Of a stretch of 5,021 nucleotides of DNA, positions 4,098 through 5,021 are shown piece after piece. Made by a program: the position numbers and the translations under genes. The notes under the pieces were generated by a model. The model was not told where the DNA came from and searched no databases. It worked only from the letters and a program-made list of their open reading frames with translations. Source of the DNA: JAUUZT01 sp964654015 (lineage in GTDB: Bacteria; Chloroflexota; Dehalococcoidia; GIF9; AB-539-J10); assembly GCA_964654015.1 (NCBI GenBank), contig CAZZHQ010000168.1, forward strand, positions 1-5,021, in the 5' to 3' direction. Numbering within the stretch: position 1 is the stretch's first letter; every line of letters starts with the position of its first letter.

Positions 4098-5021
4098 ATG
4101 ATGGACGGAATACCTTGTAAATATTGCCAATCTGCCAATACTATCAAGTTTGGTACTCATGAAGGTATACAGCGTTACTACTGCAAAGATTGCGAGCGTA
4201 AATTTACCGAACTTGATACGTTATCTAAGATGCAATTCCCAATCAATCAAGTTGCAGCAGCAGTATCAATGTACTATGAAGGCTTATCGCTAAATGAAAT
4301 TAAACGTGTGATAAAGCAAATATATAGTTGCGATGTATCTGATTATGGCATTTACGGATGGGTTGAGCGATTTACCAAAGATGCTATAAAGATAACAGAG
4401 GGCTATCATCCTGATTCTAGTTACGTATGGTGCGCCGATGAAACGGTAATTGACATAGCAGGTAAACTATGCTGGCTTCTTGATGTTCTTGATTATAAGA
4501 CAAGATTTTTATTAGCTTCTCGCATATCGCCTTATCGAAGGATAGAAGATGTACAGGCCGTGCTAAAAGAGGCCTATGAGCGCTCTGGCAAGGTTCCCAA
4601 GGTTATCATGACAGATAGCCTTCCCGCCTACATTAATGCCGTACCTTTGACCTTTGGAAAGGAAACCAGACATTTACAAATTAAGAAGTTCACGTCAAAG
4701 CAAAACAATAACCTGATTGAGCGTATGCATGGTACGATTAAATCACGTACAAAGGTTATGCGTGATTTAAAGAGCATTGATACGGCCAGCACAATAATTG
4801 ATGGCTTTATTATTCATTACAATTATTTCAGGCCACACGAAACACTTTCGACTTCCAGCAATTCAGTAACGCCTGCGGAAAAAGCCAATATCAAATTCCC
4901 TTATGCTAATTGGGAAGCACTGATTAGGAACACCCCACGAGTTAAAAGTGAAGTAAGCACCACACGATTTGATTTGCCAGCGTTACATCCAGCCAAACCT
5001 TCGCCAGTACAGAATCGGCGG
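4098..5021 (+). CDS. IS6-family-like DDE transposase with N-terminal zinc finger (partial, 3' end off window)
   Basis: 308 codons are open to the window edge with no stop. Residues 7-32 form a zinc finger (CKYC … YYCKDC, Cys7, 10, 29, 32), and ~48-90 look like an HTH (VSMYYEGLSLNEIKRV … YGIYGWVERF). The catalytic core follows: Asp114 in WCADET, Asp173 in MTDSLPAY and Glu208 in NLIERMHGTIKSR. There are 34 residues between the second Asp and the Glu, with a Lys seven residues after the Glu. A DD(34)E triad with D-E-T at the first Asp and a K at +7 is characteristic of the IS6/IS240-type transposase domain. The core seems intact and the enzyme may be active. It cuts and joins DNA at the element's ends. 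The start could be ATG 4098 or the adjacent ATG 4101. The C-terminal tail after ~265 is longer than in compact IS6 enzymes of roughly 230 aa, which suggests a divergent subgroup; exact family assignment is uncertain. Confidence 0.85.
   Translation, partial: MMDGIPCKYCQSANTIKFGTHEGIQRYYCKDCERKFTELDTLSKMQFPINQVAAAVSMYYEGLSLNEIKRVIKQIYSCDVSDYGIYGWVERFTKDAIKITEGYHPDSSYVWCADETVIDIAGKLCWLLDVLDYKTRFLLASRISPYRRIEDVQAVLKEAYERSGKVPKVIMTDSLPAYINAVPLTFGKETRHLQIKKFTSKQNNNLIERMHGTIKSRTKVMRDLKSIDTASTIIDGFIIHYNYFRPHETLSTSSNSVTPAEKANIKFPYANWEALIRNTPRVKSEVSTTRFDLPALHPAKPSPVQNRR

Larger units (their letters stand above)
4031..5021 (+). mobile_element. IS6-family-like insertion sequence, left part
   Basis: This is the left part of an insertion sequence, defined by its transposase gene. 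Its right end lies beyond the window, so the terminal inverted repeats cannot be paired and the left boundary is uncertain. It may start at the 26-bp repeat (4005) or just after it. IS6-family elements can co-mobilise neighbouring DNA as cointegrates or translocatable units, which would fit an accessory cargo beside one. Confidence 0.45.

Noticed and set aside
1..5021. CRISPR array, tRNA or rRNA gene
   Set aside because: No regularly spaced repeats, cloverleaf-like segment or rRNA-like tract was seen; the only long repeat has two copies 3.86 kb apart.

Overview
The window looks like an accessory island on a bacterial chromosome or plasmid. The base composition leans towards A+T. Shine-Dalgarno sites (AAAGGAGGT, GGGAGG) and sigma70-type -35/-10 boxes are recognisable. 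Mobile-element sequence sits at both edges. I cannot name the organism or phylum from the sequence alone.

Layout from left to right. (1) Positions 1-55 resemble the terminus of an IS21-family element, with two copies of GGGTGGGTCAA 24 bp apart and a CA end. (2) A 26-bp repeat lies at 142-167 and recurs without mismatch, in the same orientation, at 4005-4030, so the two copies bracket all the cargo genes. (3) Positions 157-3175 hold a leftward three-gene operon. Its gene order is a 150-aa helical protein of unknown function, a ~698-aa protein joining an HExxH zinc metallopeptidase-like region to a C-terminal dCTP deaminase (DCD) domain, and a 128-aa four-cysteine zinc-ribbon protein. (4) A 229-bp divergent control region (3176-3404) holds one promoter for each direction, and each promoter has the palindrome TGTTAACA in its spacer. 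(5) A rightward gene encodes an XRE/Cro-type HTH regulator (3405-3815). (6) A non-coding or degraded stretch follows (3816-4030). (7) A rightward IS6-family-like transposase with its own promoter runs off the right end (4098-5021).

How it may work together (inference). The HTH protein probably represses both its own gene and the leftward operon through the shared palindromes. That is a common layout for phage-like, toxin-antitoxin and defence cassettes. The central protein is the notable part. The DCD fold carries most of the deaminase signature (RSSxxR, the catalytic Glu in TLELTN, a GERIAQL end), and stand-alone or fused dCTP deaminases are known anti-phage effectors that drain dCTP. Here the domain is attached to a protein with HEMLH, ExxAD and SHPxxR motifs in M48-like order. 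Two readings are open: nucleotide depletion released or controlled by proteolysis, or a protease gated by a DCD-type nucleotide sensor. I know of no described defence system with this exact composition, but no homology search could be run here.
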